Part shown: one piece after another, positions 1-8,199 of the stretch
Layout: each line of letters begins with the position of its first letter
Position numbering within the stretch: the first letter of the stretch is position 1
Assembly: GCA_947167765.1 (NCBI GenBank)
Contig: CAMVJI010000004.1
Location: 1-63,059, forward strand
Direction: 5' to 3'
DNA length: 63,059 nt
From: an uncultured Butyrivibrio sp.
GTDB taxonomy: Bacteria > Bacillota > Clostridia > Lachnospirales > Lachnospiraceae
The notes under the pieces: generated by a model
What the model saw: the letters and a program-made list of their open reading frames with translations, nothing else
The model's database searches: none
Told to the model about the DNA's origin: nothing
Translations under genes and position numbers: made by a program

Positions 1-164
1 AGATCAGCTGCCAGGTGGTCAGAAAGTTTAAGATAGATCAGTTTGAGGCTGTTGGGTGCCAGCTCATAAATGTTTCAACAGTGCTGCTTGATTACATTCT
101 TGGAGTCAAGAAGCAAAAAGAAATAGAAAAAGCAAACAGAATGTTTACTGAAGATGTAGTATAA
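1..164 (+). CDS. C-terminal fragment of an unknown protein, cut by the window edge
   Basis: An open frame enters at the left edge and stops with TAA at 162-164. The last 53 residues are visible and end in KANRMFTEDVV. They are mixed hydrophobic and charged, with a Lys/Glu-rich final helix (GVKKQKEIEKANRM). No family is recognised. The frame has ordinary codon use and runs straight to the palindrome that starts nine bases after the stop, so it is probably a real gene end. No start or ribosome site lies inside the window. Confidence 0.45.
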   Translation, partial: ISCQVVRKFKIDQFEAVGCQLINVSTVLLDYILGVKKQKEIEKANRMFTEDVV

Positions 165-172
165 AGGATAAC

Positions 173-263
173 ACACGGGGATAAGCCATGGGGACGGTTC
201 TTTTGGCTGGTTTTGAAAAACTAAACCAGCCAAAAGAACCGTCCCCATGGCTTATCCCCGTGT
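173..263. repeat. Perfect palindrome with 41-bp arms
   Basis: The arms at 173-213 and 223-263 are exact reverse complements, separated by a 9-base loop (TGAAAAACT). The arm core contains GGGGACGGTTCTTTTGGC. The palindrome sits between the end of a plus-strand gene and the end of a minus-strand gene, so it could act as a two-way terminator, but neither side carries a convincing T tract. From memory, GGGGACGGTTC-type palindromes recur in Firmicutes near REP-associated tyrosine (Y1) transposases. That assignment is inference, and no such transposase is in this window. Confidence 0.85.
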
Positions 264-271
264 CTTGTCTA

Positions 272-1237
272 TTAATCAAATATATCTACAAGCTCGATCT
301 TGAAGTTAAGTTCTTTTCCAGCCATCTCGTGGTTGCCGTCGAAAGTGATCTTGTCATCCGCAAGCTCTTTTACCACAACTGGGAATGCACGGCCATAGCC
401 GTCCTGTAAAAAGACTCTGTCGCCAACCCCAAGCTTCTCCACCTCTTCAGCAGGGAACTCATCAGCATCTACAACTACAACGTAGTCCTCATTGTACTCG
501 CCGTAGGCCTGGTCTGGAGTAAGATGAACGTCTACGATATCGCCCTTCTCCATGTTTACAACTGCAAGGTCAAAGCCAGGGATCATCATGCCTGTTCCGC
601 AAATGTAGGTGATAGGCTCGCCTCTGTCATATGAAGCATCGAACTGAGTGCCATCGTTGAAAGTTCCTCGATAGTGAACTGAAACCTTCTTGCCGGCGTT
701 CTTGCCTTCCATGATAGGTGCACCGCTATGGCATCCTGAACATCCGCCACATCCACCTTCTGAGTCGCCGCACCCGCCGCAACCTTCAGCGTCATCCTCT
801 GAGCCTCCGTGACATCCACCGCAGCCGCCTTCTGATTCCTCGTGGCCATGATGTCCGCAGTGTCCACCCTCGTGGCCTTCGCCGTGCTCGTGGTCGTGGT
901 CATGGTCGTGGTGATCACAGTTAACGCCTGTGCTCTCAAGCTCGCCCTTAAGGTAAGCTTCAACTGCTGCATCTGTGTCGCCCTTAGCGCCAGCTACAAC
1001 CTCGATGCCATTAGCCTCAAGAGCTGCCATTGCGCCTCCACCGAGACCACCGCAGATCAGTGCATCGATCTCTTTTCCGGAAAGAAGAGTTGCAAGAGCC
1101 TCGTGTCCAGCTCCCTCTGTTCCGATAACCTCTGAGGATACTACCTTGCCATCCTCAACCTCATATACCTTAAACTGCTCGGTGTGTCCAAAGTGCTGGA
1201 ACACCTGTCCATCTTCGTAAGTTACTGCAATTCTCAA
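272..1237 (-). CDS. NifX-like domain fused through a His/Cys-rich linker to an SlyD-like FKBP prolyl isomerase
   Basis: This 321-residue protein has three parts. Residues 1-105 (MRIAVTYEDG..QHFGH) resemble the dinitrogenase iron-molybdenum cofactor-binding family (NifX/NafY/NifB C-terminal). Residues 107-173 are a metal-ligand linker, first His/Asp runs (DHHDHDHDHEH) and then Gly/Cys repeats (GGCGGCHGG, GGCGGCSGCH). Residues 176-321 are an FKBP domain of the SlyD type, with an insert-in-flap segment after YGEYNEDY. SlyD proteins are chaperone-isomerases with metal-binding tails, and NifX-like domains carry metal clusters, so a cytosolic role in metal-protein maturation is plausible inference. 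The start is TTG, set by AGAGGTAA seven bases upstream. It stands alone with no nitrogenase genes nearby. Confidence 0.85.
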   Translation of the reverse strand: MRIAVTYEDGQVFQHFGHTEQFKVYEVEDGKVVSSEVIGTEGAGHEALATLLSGKEIDALICGGLGGGAMAALEANGIEVVAGAKGDTDAAVEAYLKGELESTGVNCDHHDHDHDHEHGEGHEGGHCGHHGHEESEGGCGGCHGGSEDDAEGCGGCGDSEGGCGGCSGCHSGAPIMEGKNAGKKVSVHYRGTFNDGTQFDASYDRGEPITYICGTGMMIPGFDLAVVNMEKGDIVDVHLTPDQAYGEYNEDYVVVVDADEFPAEEVEKLGVGDRVFLQDGYGRAFPVVVKELADDKITFDGNHEMAGKELNFKIELVDIFD

Positions 1238-1348
1238 TGTGTTACCTCTTTCTAAATGTGTATACTACAAGTCAACTCATTGAGTTTAACATATGAAGGC
1301 AGAAAAAGAAACTATGCTGATTGCTTTAAGCAGTTTTCCTAACCAAAA

Positions 1349-1368
1349 GAGCAGCCGGACGGCTGCTC
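1349..1368 (-). terminator. Rho-independent terminator of the coiled-coil gene
   Basis: A perfect 9-bp stem (GAGCAGCCG/CGGCTGCTC) with a 2-base loop is followed on the minus strand by TTTT. It lies about 25 bases past the stop of the gene that ends at 1394. Confidence 0.75.
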
Positions 1369-1393
1369 AAAAATTACGTAAGGTTTGAAATTA

Positions 1394-1966
1394 TCATGCC
1401 TGTTTGCACTCTAGTTTCTGAATCCGTCTTGAATGATCTGCAACAGTGCCATCCAACATATCAACAATTGTTATCTTCTGTTCAAAACGATCAGCATCTT
1501 TTGAATACCTTTCGTATACAGACTTCTGATATGCTGCAATCTCATTAACCTTAGGAATAAGGTTATTTTCAAGTAAATCGACCTTGACTTCTCTCATATC
1601 GCTTTCAACATTACCCATTCTGGTTTTGAGATCGGATACATCTTCCTTAAGAACGGATACATCTTCCTTAAGGCCAGATACATCTTCCTTCAGGCCAGAC
1701 ACATCTTCCTTAAGAACAGATACATCTTCCTTAAGACCAGACACATCTTCCTTAAGACCAGACACATCTTCCTTAAGACCAGACACATCTTCCTTAAGGC
1801 CAGACACATCTTCCTTAAGACCAGACACATCTTCCTTAAGAACAGACACATCTTCCTTAAGACCTGATACATCTTCCTTAAGAACGGATACATCTTCCTT
1901 AAGGCCAGACACACTCTCTTCAACAATACCCCGGATTGCCTGTAAATCTTCCTTTGTCAGTGACAT
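1394..1966 (-). CDS. Coiled-coil protein built from tandem VSGLKED heptads
   Basis: This 190-residue protein starts at an ATG behind AAGGAGGTG. Residues 19-116 are 14 consecutive seven-residue units, mostly VSGLKED or VSVLKED, the last being VSDLKTR. The heptad spacing of V and L predicts a long parallel coiled coil. The C-terminal part (residues 117-190) continues with less regular heptads and ends in a helix rich in charged residues. There is no signal peptide or membrane segment. Function is unknown: it resembles small cytosolic coiled-coil proteins common in Clostridia. It is monocistronic, with its own terminator downstream. The very regular DNA repeat suggests that length varies between strains. 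Confidence 0.8.
   Translation of the reverse strand: MSLTKEDLQAIRGIVEESVSGLKEDVSVLKEDVSGLKEDVSVLKEDVSGLKEDVSGLKEDVSGLKEDVSGLKEDVSGLKEDVSVLKEDVSGLKEDVSGLKEDVSVLKEDVSDLKTRMGNVESDMREVKVDLLENNLIPKVNEIAAYQKSVYERYSKDADRFEQKITIVDMLDGTVADHSRRIQKLECKQA
1619..1912. repeat. 21-bp coding minisatellite, 14 units
   Basis: Fourteen in-frame 21-bp units (plus-strand form built around CATCTTCCTTAAGxCCAGA) encode the heptads of the coiled-coil gene. Units differ mainly at the Gly/Val codon and at silent positions. Slippage would add or remove whole heptads without a frameshift. The array also keeps the opposite strand open, which yields spurious frames. Confidence 0.9.
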
Positions 1967-2194
1967 TTTCTCACCTCCTTTGCCTTATATTTTTCGGTGA
2001 ACATATAAGGTAAAGTCATCTCAAGAAATTTCCAAATGTGATGTAGAAAAATTATAATTCATTCCTAACAAATCATCAAATACAACTTGGGGAATCGATG
2101 GACGAATGTCCGGATACCTATATGGTCATCGATGTGCCAAACACAGTGGTTACTTTAGTCTATTTTCTTAACTGTGTCAAGAGGCAAGCTCGCA

Positions 2195-3337
2195 CTACGG
2201 ATTTACCATGACCTTAATATATTCTTCAGACTTGTTCTTCATAATGAAAAGCCCCTGGTCCATGTCTTCAAGATTGAATCTATGGGTGATGAGAGAAGAA
2301 GGATCCATAGCACAAAGTTCATCATTTGGTTTTATTGCACTCTCGCGCAATTTTTTCCAGCATGTAAGTCTTTCAACCACATAGGTCCAGTCATCGGGAT
2401 AGGAAGAATTCCAGGTTCCTTTGAGGGTCAACTGATTTCGGAGTATCTTCCAGTAAGTTTCCCTGGGAAGGTCCATATCTGCCGCGGGATTGCCCACCAG
2501 CATCACCTTGCCAAGAGGCGCAGCGCACTTAATGGCCTGCTCGTAGCTCTCAGGACGACCAATACATTCAAAGTAGTAGTCCACTCCGCGGCCGCCTGTT
2601 TTTTCTTTTATAAATGTAGCCGGCTCCCCAAATCGCACGTCGCAAAGGTCGCCTTCAACATATCCCATTTCCAGAAGCTTTTTCTTCTGGATGTCCTTGT
2701 TGCCTATGCAAAAGACATTTCGGTAGCCCGCATCTTTTAGGAACATAGCAACAAACAGGCCGATTGTCCCAAGGCCGCAAACTGCGATAGTGGGCTGGCT
2801 GCCAGTTTCGTCATCACCAGCCGCTCCTGCTGACCACTGCTTGGAGCCATCCTGGGCAGTGACTTTACTGATAAGTCCAATCTCCCTGATAGCGTGCACT
2901 GCAACACTCATAGGCTCAAGCATCGCAGCCTCATCGTCTGATATGTCATCAGGCAGCGGTATCAAATTCCAAACCGGAACAGTGACAAACTCTGCAAATC
3001 CGCCATCGCACCTAGATCCCAGATAGTTGTAGTTTTCACACATCTCGTAGTGCCCGGCTTTGCACTGAGGGCACTCCTTACATGGAATCAGCGGGAATAT
3101 CCCCACTCTCCTGCCAACCAGCTCCGGCCTTGACGCGCACTCTTTTACCGCCCCAGTCATCTCATGTCCCGGTACAAGGGGCATGTTGTGAGCTCCGGTC
3201 TTGTAAATCCTTGGGATGTCCGAGCCGCAGATTCCGCAGGCACTGACCTGTATCAGTGCCTCGTTGTCTTTCGGAGTTGGCACTTCGACTTCTGTGTATT
3301 TTATATTTCCGATTCCGTATAGGATTTGAGCTTTCAC
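2195..3337 (-). CDS. Zinc-dependent medium-chain dehydrogenase, polyol-phosphate type
   Basis: The 380-residue protein has the medium-chain dehydrogenase layout: catalytic zinc ligands C34 and H58-E59 (ACGICGSD, PGHE), structural zinc cysteines C86, C89, C92 and C100, and an NAD-binding CGLGTIG motif near residue 190. The segment IYKTGAHxxPLVPGHE resembles galactitol-1-phosphate 5-dehydrogenase (GatD); TarJ ribulose-5-phosphate reductases belong to the same superfamily. About 25 hydrophilic residues (around KQWSAGAAGDDETG) are inserted just before the Rossmann strand. It uses a GTG start with AGGAGG 11 bases upstream. It lies last in an operon with a TarI/IspD-type cytidylyltransferase, so a role in making an alditol phosphate for CDP activation is likely inference. 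Confidence 0.8.
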   Translation of the reverse strand: MKAQILYGIGNIKYTEVEVPTPKDNEALIQVSACGICGSDIPRIYKTGAHNMPLVPGHEMTGAVKECASRPELVGRRVGIFPLIPCKECPQCKAGHYEMCENYNYLGSRCDGGFAEFVTVPVWNLIPLPDDISDDEAAMLEPMSVAVHAIREIGLISKVTAQDGSKQWSAGAAGDDETGSQPTIAVCGLGTIGLFVAMFLKDAGYRNVFCIGNKDIQKKKLLEMGYVEGDLCDVRFGEPATFIKEKTGGRGVDYYFECIGRPESYEQAIKCAAPLGKVMLVGNPAADMDLPRETYWKILRNQLTLKGTWNSSYPDDWTYVVERLTCWKKLRESAIKPNDELCAMDPSSLITHRFNLEDMDQGLFIMKNKSEEYIKVMVNP

Positions 3338-3352
3338 AATCGGTTCAACCTC

Positions 3353-4501
3353 CTATTTCAGCAGCTCCTCAATCCTGTCCTCGTACCTAAAGGCCTCTTC
3401 GATCCTTGCAGTTCCAGCAGCTGCAATTGCCTTGCGAAGATCATCATGCTGCAGGTAGAACTCAGTCTTTGCAACAGCATCTTCCAGTGATGTGTACATA
3501 ACGCACTCCTGGCCGTCCAGGAAATATTCGTAGAGCTCTGACTGGTAGCTGGACAAAAGAAATCCTCCGCAGCCCATGATATCCAGCGCCCTAAGAGGTA
3601 TTCCAGAGCGATTTGCCTTGAGCACGGGACAAAGGTTGATCTTGCTGGCCCTGAACACCTGAGGCATTTCGTCCAGATAGTTTACAGAGCCCATAAACTC
3701 CACTTTGGGCAGGAGTTCTTTTTCCTTATCTGAAAGGTCATAGGTATAGAGCTTGAACTGATGCCTCTGGGACAAGACGCTTAAAAGCGTCATCCTCTCA
3801 AGATGAGTCACATAAGAAGCCACCGCCCAGGCCAGTTCTTTTTTGGTGACCTGAATTGCCTTCTCAGACAGGCTCCTGTAGCGCTTCCTGACGCTGTCCG
3901 TAAATTCCTCAGTTATGGCATCGTCAATGATATATCCGCCATAAAGCTGCGTCTGCACGTTCACAACGCCGTCAATATAGCCCCTCTGGTACTCGTCCAT
4001 GTGGGATGTAAGGCTTGGCAACATGGACTCGTAGAGCCTTCCCACAAAAGAGATCTCGCTCTCATACTTGCAGTAGTCCGTCCGCACGCCATTTAATCTC
4101 TCAACATTTACTGCCAGCGGCAGGTAGTGAACATTGGTAAGCCCCATGGCCTTGTAGGTCTCATAGTCTACCCTTGCAAAAAAGAATATCTCGTTGCATG
4201 AATAGTCCATGCACTCTGTTGTGGGGAGATTAGGCGGACTGTCAAAAAACCATGACACATATCTTAGGTCATGGCTCTTGCAGACCTTGGACACCACCGG
4301 CCAGAAATTGGTGGTGAGCACAAGATCGTAACTTCCCTCTGAGAGGTCTTTTTCCATCCTGGCAGTGAAGGCTTCGTCCTCGTACTTGTCGATGCCCTCT
4401 CTGTAGAGCACGTTGTTGCACTTGTGTCCTGCCTTCTGAAGGTAATAGACCAGGTCGTACTGAATATATGAATTTAGGAAATCGTAAAGAAGGATATTCA
4501 T
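3353..4501 (-). CDS. CgeB-like glycosyltransferase (DUF3880 plus Glyco_trans_1_2)
   Basis: The 382-residue protein has an N-terminal DUF3880-like half (NILLYDFLNSYIQYDL, YDLVLTTNFWPVVSKVC, YVSWFFDSPP) and a C-terminal GT-B half with the nucleotide-binding region IPLRALDIMGCGGFLLSS followed by YFLDGQECVMYTSLEDAV. Two paralogues lie in the window at 42711 and 49636, the latter inside the flagellar operon. It is a cytosolic glycosyltransferase of unknown sugar specificity. The start ATG follows GAGGG, which overlaps the stop of the cytidylyltransferase gene, so the two are translationally coupled. It carries no accessory IYGAG module. Confidence 0.8.
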   Translation of the reverse strand: MNILLYDFLNSYIQYDLVYYLQKAGHKCNNVLYREGIDKYEDEAFTARMEKDLSEGSYDLVLTTNFWPVVSKVCKSHDLRYVSWFFDSPPNLPTTECMDYSCNEIFFFARVDYETYKAMGLTNVHYLPLAVNVERLNGVRTDYCKYESEISFVGRLYESMLPSLTSHMDEYQRGYIDGVVNVQTQLYGGYIIDDAITEEFTDSVRKRYRSLSEKAIQVTKKELAWAVASYVTHLERMTLLSVLSQRHQFKLYTYDLSDKEKELLPKVEFMGSVNYLDEMPQVFRASKINLCPVLKANRSGIPLRALDIMGCGGFLLSSYQSELYEYFLDGQECVMYTSLEDAVAKTEFYLQHDDLRKAIAAAGTARIEEAFRYEDRIEELLK

Positions 4502-4508
4502 GAAATGT

Positions 4509-5204
4509 TCAGCCCTCTAATATTTCTTTTGCCCTCTCCAAATCCTCTTTTGTAGTAACCTTGAAGTTAAGCTGGTTCCCTGGGATCATGGCCACGTCCA
4601 GCCCCGCCATAATTGCAGGCTCTGTAGATCCCTTGATCAAAAGAATCTTATCTGGCAGAAGATCCTCATTGGCCTCAAGGTACTCTCTAAACCTGAAAGC
4701 TTCCGGTGCCTGTCCCGCATATATGCAGTTGCGGTTTAAAAGCTCGTCCACCTTTTTCCCATTCCTGCTAAAATACACAGTATCCTTCATGGGAAGAACT
4801 GGCATTCCGCCATCATGCTCCTTCAGTGCCTTAAGGCAGGCATCGATATCTTCCACAGTAACGAAGGGCCTTGCCGCATCATGGATTATGACTCCATCAA
4901 CGCTCTCAAGTGTATTATCAATATCTTTGAGCGCATTGTAGATAGACATCTGCCTGTTCTCTCCGGGGTCCGAAAAACCGTTAAACTCACTTGCAAGTTC
5001 CGGATCTTCAAACAGCTCACTCTCTATCTTTTCGCGCCACTCCTGCCCTGCAACAATCTGGATTGCATTCACCATCTTGCTCTCTGCAAATGGCTTGAGG
5101 CTGTGCATTATCATCATCTGCCCCGACAGTTCGATAAACTGTTTAGGAATCTCTGATGCAACTCTGCTGCCGGTTCCCCCGGCCAGGATAATTGCGACAT
5201 TCAT
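4509..5204 (-). CDS. IspD/TarI-family cytidylyltransferase
   Basis: The 231-residue protein shows the CTP-binding loop AGGTGSRVASEIPKQF at the N terminus, the HDAARPFV motif in the middle, and NFKVTTKEDLERA at the C terminus. These are the landmarks of IspD and TarI, which join CMP to methylerythritol 4-phosphate or ribitol 5-phosphate. The start chosen is the ATG at 5204, behind GGAGG at 7 bases; an upstream in-frame start would add nine residues but lacks a ribosome site. Its neighbours are a polyol-type dehydrogenase, a LicD protein and a glycosyltransferase, so CDP-alditol formation is preferred over isoprenoid synthesis. HDAARP is also typical of true IspD, so the substrate is not certain. 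Confidence 0.8.
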   Translation of the reverse strand: MNVAIILAGGTGSRVASEIPKQFIELSGQMMIMHSLKPFAESKMVNAIQIVAGQEWREKIESELFEDPELASEFNGFSDPGENRQMSIYNALKDIDNTLESVDGVIIHDAARPFVTVEDIDACLKALKEHDGGMPVLPMKDTVYFSRNGKKVDELLNRNCIYAGQAPEAFRFREYLEANEDLLPDKILLIKGSTEPAIMAGLDVAMIPGNQLNFKVTTKEDLERAKEILEG

Positions 5205-5259
5205 ATATGCGCCTCCACTTATAATAATCAAAGTAATCAGTTTGAACCGATATATCGTG

Positions 5260-7005
5260 TCACCTGATATCGTAATTCTGTATCATCACTGGCATTCCGG
5301 CATCCTTACAGATATCCATCAGAGGACACTTATCCCCGTAGTACGCATCCGCAAGAGATACAGCAAGCTCAAGCTTTTTCCCATCATCACAGATACAGCC
5401 GTCAAGCTGCCGGGCAAAAGAAAGTGCGTCAGCATAAAGGGGCGCAAGCTCGAGGCTACACTTAACTATGAATTCCATAAGTTCCTTTGGTACTTCGAAG
5501 ATCACTAAAACATCCTCTTTGCTCCCTTCAAAAATCTCCAGGGAATTCCTGATCTTTTCGGCGCTCTTTTTGCTGTTGGTCAAAGCTTCAACAGCTGAAA
5601 TCCCATAGATTACTACTTTTTTCGTGGAACCATCGGCTCTTTTTAATTTCTTTTCCCAGTCAGTCGGAATGTCCTCGTGGATCTGCCTGATAATTCCGCG
5701 CCTTACATTTTGAATAATCGCTGAGAGGTCTGATATCATGCCCTCTCCCTGATAGATATGGTAAACAGACTCGCAGTACTTCTCCAGCTCTTTTACAGGG
5801 TCTGTGCCTTCCCCGCAGATGTTGTCGATTGCCTCTCCAAGGCCAACTGCGCCATCCTGGAGGTCTGCAAGGAGGTTTTGTATCTCATCTGCACTTGTAA
5901 GTGTATCCAGAACCTGATGACCCTCTTTAAAAGTCTCAAGTACATCTAGTAGCTCTTTTTTCTGAGGATACTCATGGTAGTTTTCACCAGTATCTCCCTC
6001 TATCAACACCTCTACCTGGGTCCTATAATAGGGGTATTCATGGGTTGATGGAAGGTGCCTTGGCGTCATGTAATTAGGGCCAAAGCGGCTGATCAAAACC
6101 TCATGATACATCTTGGGTGCCGCAATGGTGGTCACCTCAAATGGCATCTCCACAGTCTCTTTTACCCAGGATTTATCTCTGGAAAGATCTTTTTTTGCAT
6201 AGGCCATATGAGGACAATAATCTACTCTGTCAGCATCCCTTGAGTTACAAGAAGATGCTATATATTCAGTTACCAGGCAAAGCTGGTTTCTAAGTTTTTT
6301 GTCTTTATCAATAGAAATCTTGTTTCCATAAAATCTGCTAAGGAAGCCCTCCAGCTCTTTTAACTGTGACAAAAAACTGTTAGTTTTCTCTGTCATAGCA
6401 CCAGATAATGCGCCCTGACAATAGGCTTCGAGTCCGCTCTTTAGCTCTCTATAAGTGATCAGATTTCCGCCGCAAAAAGAATTCTCGATCTCCACGCAGG
6501 TGTAGACCATCTGATAAGCGTAGGAATACAACTGCTGCATGAGCTTTTTCTTTTTCGGATCACGAGGAATGTAATCCATAGGAAAAATGTCGATGTAGCA
6601 GATAAAAGGACAGCCATAATAGTCCCTCATCCTGTCATCATCCCACCTCAAAAGGTCTGTCTTGTGCGTAGCTACTGCATGAAAATTGGTAAAAGATTCT
6701 GTATTATAGACGCTGCGGATTGTAAGGCCTCCACCTATCTCATCCGAATGCTCAAGAAGCTTCATAAAATCTGCTCTTGGCATAGAAATGTCAATATCAT
6801 CATCCCAGGGAATAATGCCGCCATGCCTTACAGCACCAAGAAGCGTTCCAAAATCCGCATAGTAAAGAAGGTCATACTTTCTAAACAGCGCCTGAAGCTC
6901 GTCAAGGATCTTCAAGTGCGCTGCCCATGCTCTTTTCATCATTTCAGAGATCAGGAAATCATTTCTGATCTCGTCTTTAAAGAAATCTGTTGGAAAGACT
7001 AACAT
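5260..7005 (-). CDS. LicD-family phosphotransferase with a shortened GT-B-like tail
   Basis: The 581-residue protein has a LicD domain at residues 1-330, with GTLLGAVRHGGIIPWDDDID near residue 50. LicD enzymes transfer phosphocholine or similar units from CDP carriers. Residues 345-470 are helical and match the N-terminal part of the separate protein at 39938 (CGEGT..LEKYCE). The tail resumes at KKVVIYGIS and ends LADAYYGDKCPLM..GMPVMIQNYD, matching the ends of the proteins at 36066 and 39938. The stretch between, about 190 residues in the homologues, is missing, so this looks like a fusion with an internal deletion. The IWRPHP motif of the split homologue is replaced by IFEVPK. Its ATG directly follows the TAA of the Rpn gene upstream. 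Confidence 0.8.
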   Translation of the reverse strand: MLVFPTDFFKDEIRNDFLISEMMKRAWAAHLKILDELQALFRKYDLLYYADFGTLLGAVRHGGIIPWDDDIDISMPRADFMKLLEHSDEIGGGLTIRSVYNTESFTNFHAVATHKTDLLRWDDDRMRDYYGCPFICYIDIFPMDYIPRDPKKKKLMQQLYSYAYQMVYTCVEIENSFCGGNLITYRELKSGLEAYCQGALSGAMTEKTNSFLSQLKELEGFLSRFYGNKISIDKDKKLRNQLCLVTEYIASSCNSRDADRVDYCPHMAYAKKDLSRDKSWVKETVEMPFEVTTIAAPKMYHEVLISRFGPNYMTPRHLPSTHEYPYYRTQVEVLIEGDTGENYHEYPQKKELLDVLETFKEGHQVLDTLTSADEIQNLLADLQDGAVGLGEAIDNICGEGTDPVKELEKYCESVYHIYQGEGMISDLSAIIQNVRRGIIRQIHEDIPTDWEKKLKRADGSTKKVVIYGISAVEALTNSKKSAEKIRNSLEIFEGSKEDVLVIFEVPKELMEFIVKCSLELAPLYADALSFARQLDGCICDDGKKLELAVSLADAYYGDKCPLMDICKDAGMPVMIQNYDIR

Positions 7006-8028
7006 TTATAACCTGCCAAGATATTCCTCCGCTTTCTCTTCTGTAATCGAAAATCGTTTACATAACCTTTTCTTTATTACATCATCAGATACATTGTCTT
7101 CGCGCTTATCCTCGATAAAAGCCTTTATCCCCTGCTCTAAACCTTGTTCTATTCCTTGCTCAATCCCCTGCTCTATTCCCCGCTCTATGCCTTGCTCAAT
7201 TCCCTGCTCTATTCCCTGCTGAAGTCCACGCTCCAGTACAACCTCGCTCAAATTACACATATCATTTAGCCTCCGTTCAGTATCTCTGTTCATCTCAAGA
7301 CCATACTCTGTTGATAGCCTTTTCTTCTTGACATCGGTAGGTTCACTCCGCAAGAGAGCTTCCAACATTGCTATCAACTGATTCTTAGACTCTGCCAAAT
7401 GTTCATTCCTTCTCAATTTTATTATAACACCTTGAACCTTATCTATGTTTGGGAGATTCATCTGCTTACCAAACAAAACATCCTGCCACAATGAAATCCG
7501 GCTGATAGAATCCTCCTCATCTCCAGCATCCATACAGATCCAAATACTACGAACAGCTTTCAGATTATCATAATCAGATTTACTAAACTCTACTTCCTTC
7601 TGAGATGAAATCATTCTTCCCAGGTAAAAAATAATCCTATTATCCAAATGATACCCCAGTTTAGATGCATTTGTACTCTTCTGAGCTTCTATGTTGATCA
7701 GTATTTTTACAATATCTTCCCCACAATACGCCGAGAATCTTATGTCAAAAAAGACTTTACCCTCTCCCGGTACATTATCTTCCTCAGAGCCCTTCCTGAT
7801 TCTGTCAACATTTGTATATCCTGGTTCCACACGGACCTTGGACACTTCGGGTTCATCGATATTACCGATTATCTCTTGAATATCTAAGTCCTTAAATTCC
7901 TCCAATGTATACTTAAGAATTCTGGCCAGAATCTGCTTGTCTGCCAAGAGTTGCTTAACACTCTCATCATATCTGGCTCTTTCATTCGTAATTTCAATTA
8001 CCTGTGCTAAATTAGTCTCAATCTGCAT
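7006..8028 (-). CDS. Rpn-family PD-(D/E)XK nuclease with GIEQ repeats
   Basis: The 340-residue protein belongs to the Rpn recombination-promoting nuclease family (older name: putative transposase). The nuclease core is visible as FFDIRFSAY followed by VKILINIEAQKS, giving the Asp and Glu-x-Gln of the PD-(D/E)XK fold, then the YHLDNRIIFYLGRM helix. Residues around 270-305 are eight or nine repeats of the four-residue unit GIEQ, a common slippage-prone linker in this family, before a C-terminal helical domain (ITEEKAEEYLGRL). Members bind and cut DNA and promote recA-independent recombination. Its stop abuts the LicD start with no gap. A second member lies at 35158, on the far side of the glycan operon. 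Confidence 0.85.
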   Translation of the reverse strand: MQIETNLAQVIEITNERARYDESVKQLLADKQILARILKYTLEEFKDLDIQEIIGNIDEPEVSKVRVEPGYTNVDRIRKGSEEDNVPGEGKVFFDIRFSAYCGEDIVKILINIEAQKSTNASKLGYHLDNRIIFYLGRMISSQKEVEFSKSDYDNLKAVRSIWICMDAGDEEDSISRISLWQDVLFGKQMNLPNIDKVQGVIIKLRRNEHLAESKNQLIAMLEALLRSEPTDVKKKRLSTEYGLEMNRDTERRLNDMCNLSEVVLERGLQQGIEQGIEQGIERGIEQGIEQGIEQGLEQGIKAFIEDKREDNVSDDVIKKRLCKRFSITEEKAEEYLGRL

Positions 8029-8119
8029 TAGTCATAGTCGCCCCTTCCATTCAACGTCAAGTTATATCCCTTCAAAGCATCATCCAACCTTTTATACACA
8101 TTGGTTATACAATATGTAT

Positions 8120-8148
8120 ATACTATAGGGTTTTATTTTCTCTGTCAA
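8120..8148 (-). promoter_or_regulatory. Candidate vegetative promoter for the Rpn-LicD operon
   Basis: On the minus strand a perfect TTGACA (8143-8148) is followed after 17 bases by TAGTAT (8120-8125), in the divergent spacer between the Rpn gene and the XRE regulator. The long leader of about 90 bases is not explained. Confidence 0.45.
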
Positions 8149-8199
8149 CCTATTATAATCAATATATGACATTCATATCTTCCGGGGGAAATTATAACT

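Noticed and set aside
188-409. Plus-strand frame running through the palindrome
   Set aside because: It reads through the inverted repeat into the antisense of the FKBP gene and has no protein-like pattern.
1584-2000. Plus-strand frame with repeated Ser-Asp-Thr-Ser
   Set aside because: It is the antisense image of the 21-bp repeat; the minus-strand gene has the ribosome site, terminator and heptads.
4509-5204. Housekeeping isoprenoid gene ispD
   Set aside because: Neighbours are a polyol-type dehydrogenase, LicD and glycosyltransferase genes, with no MEP-pathway gene; not fully excluded.
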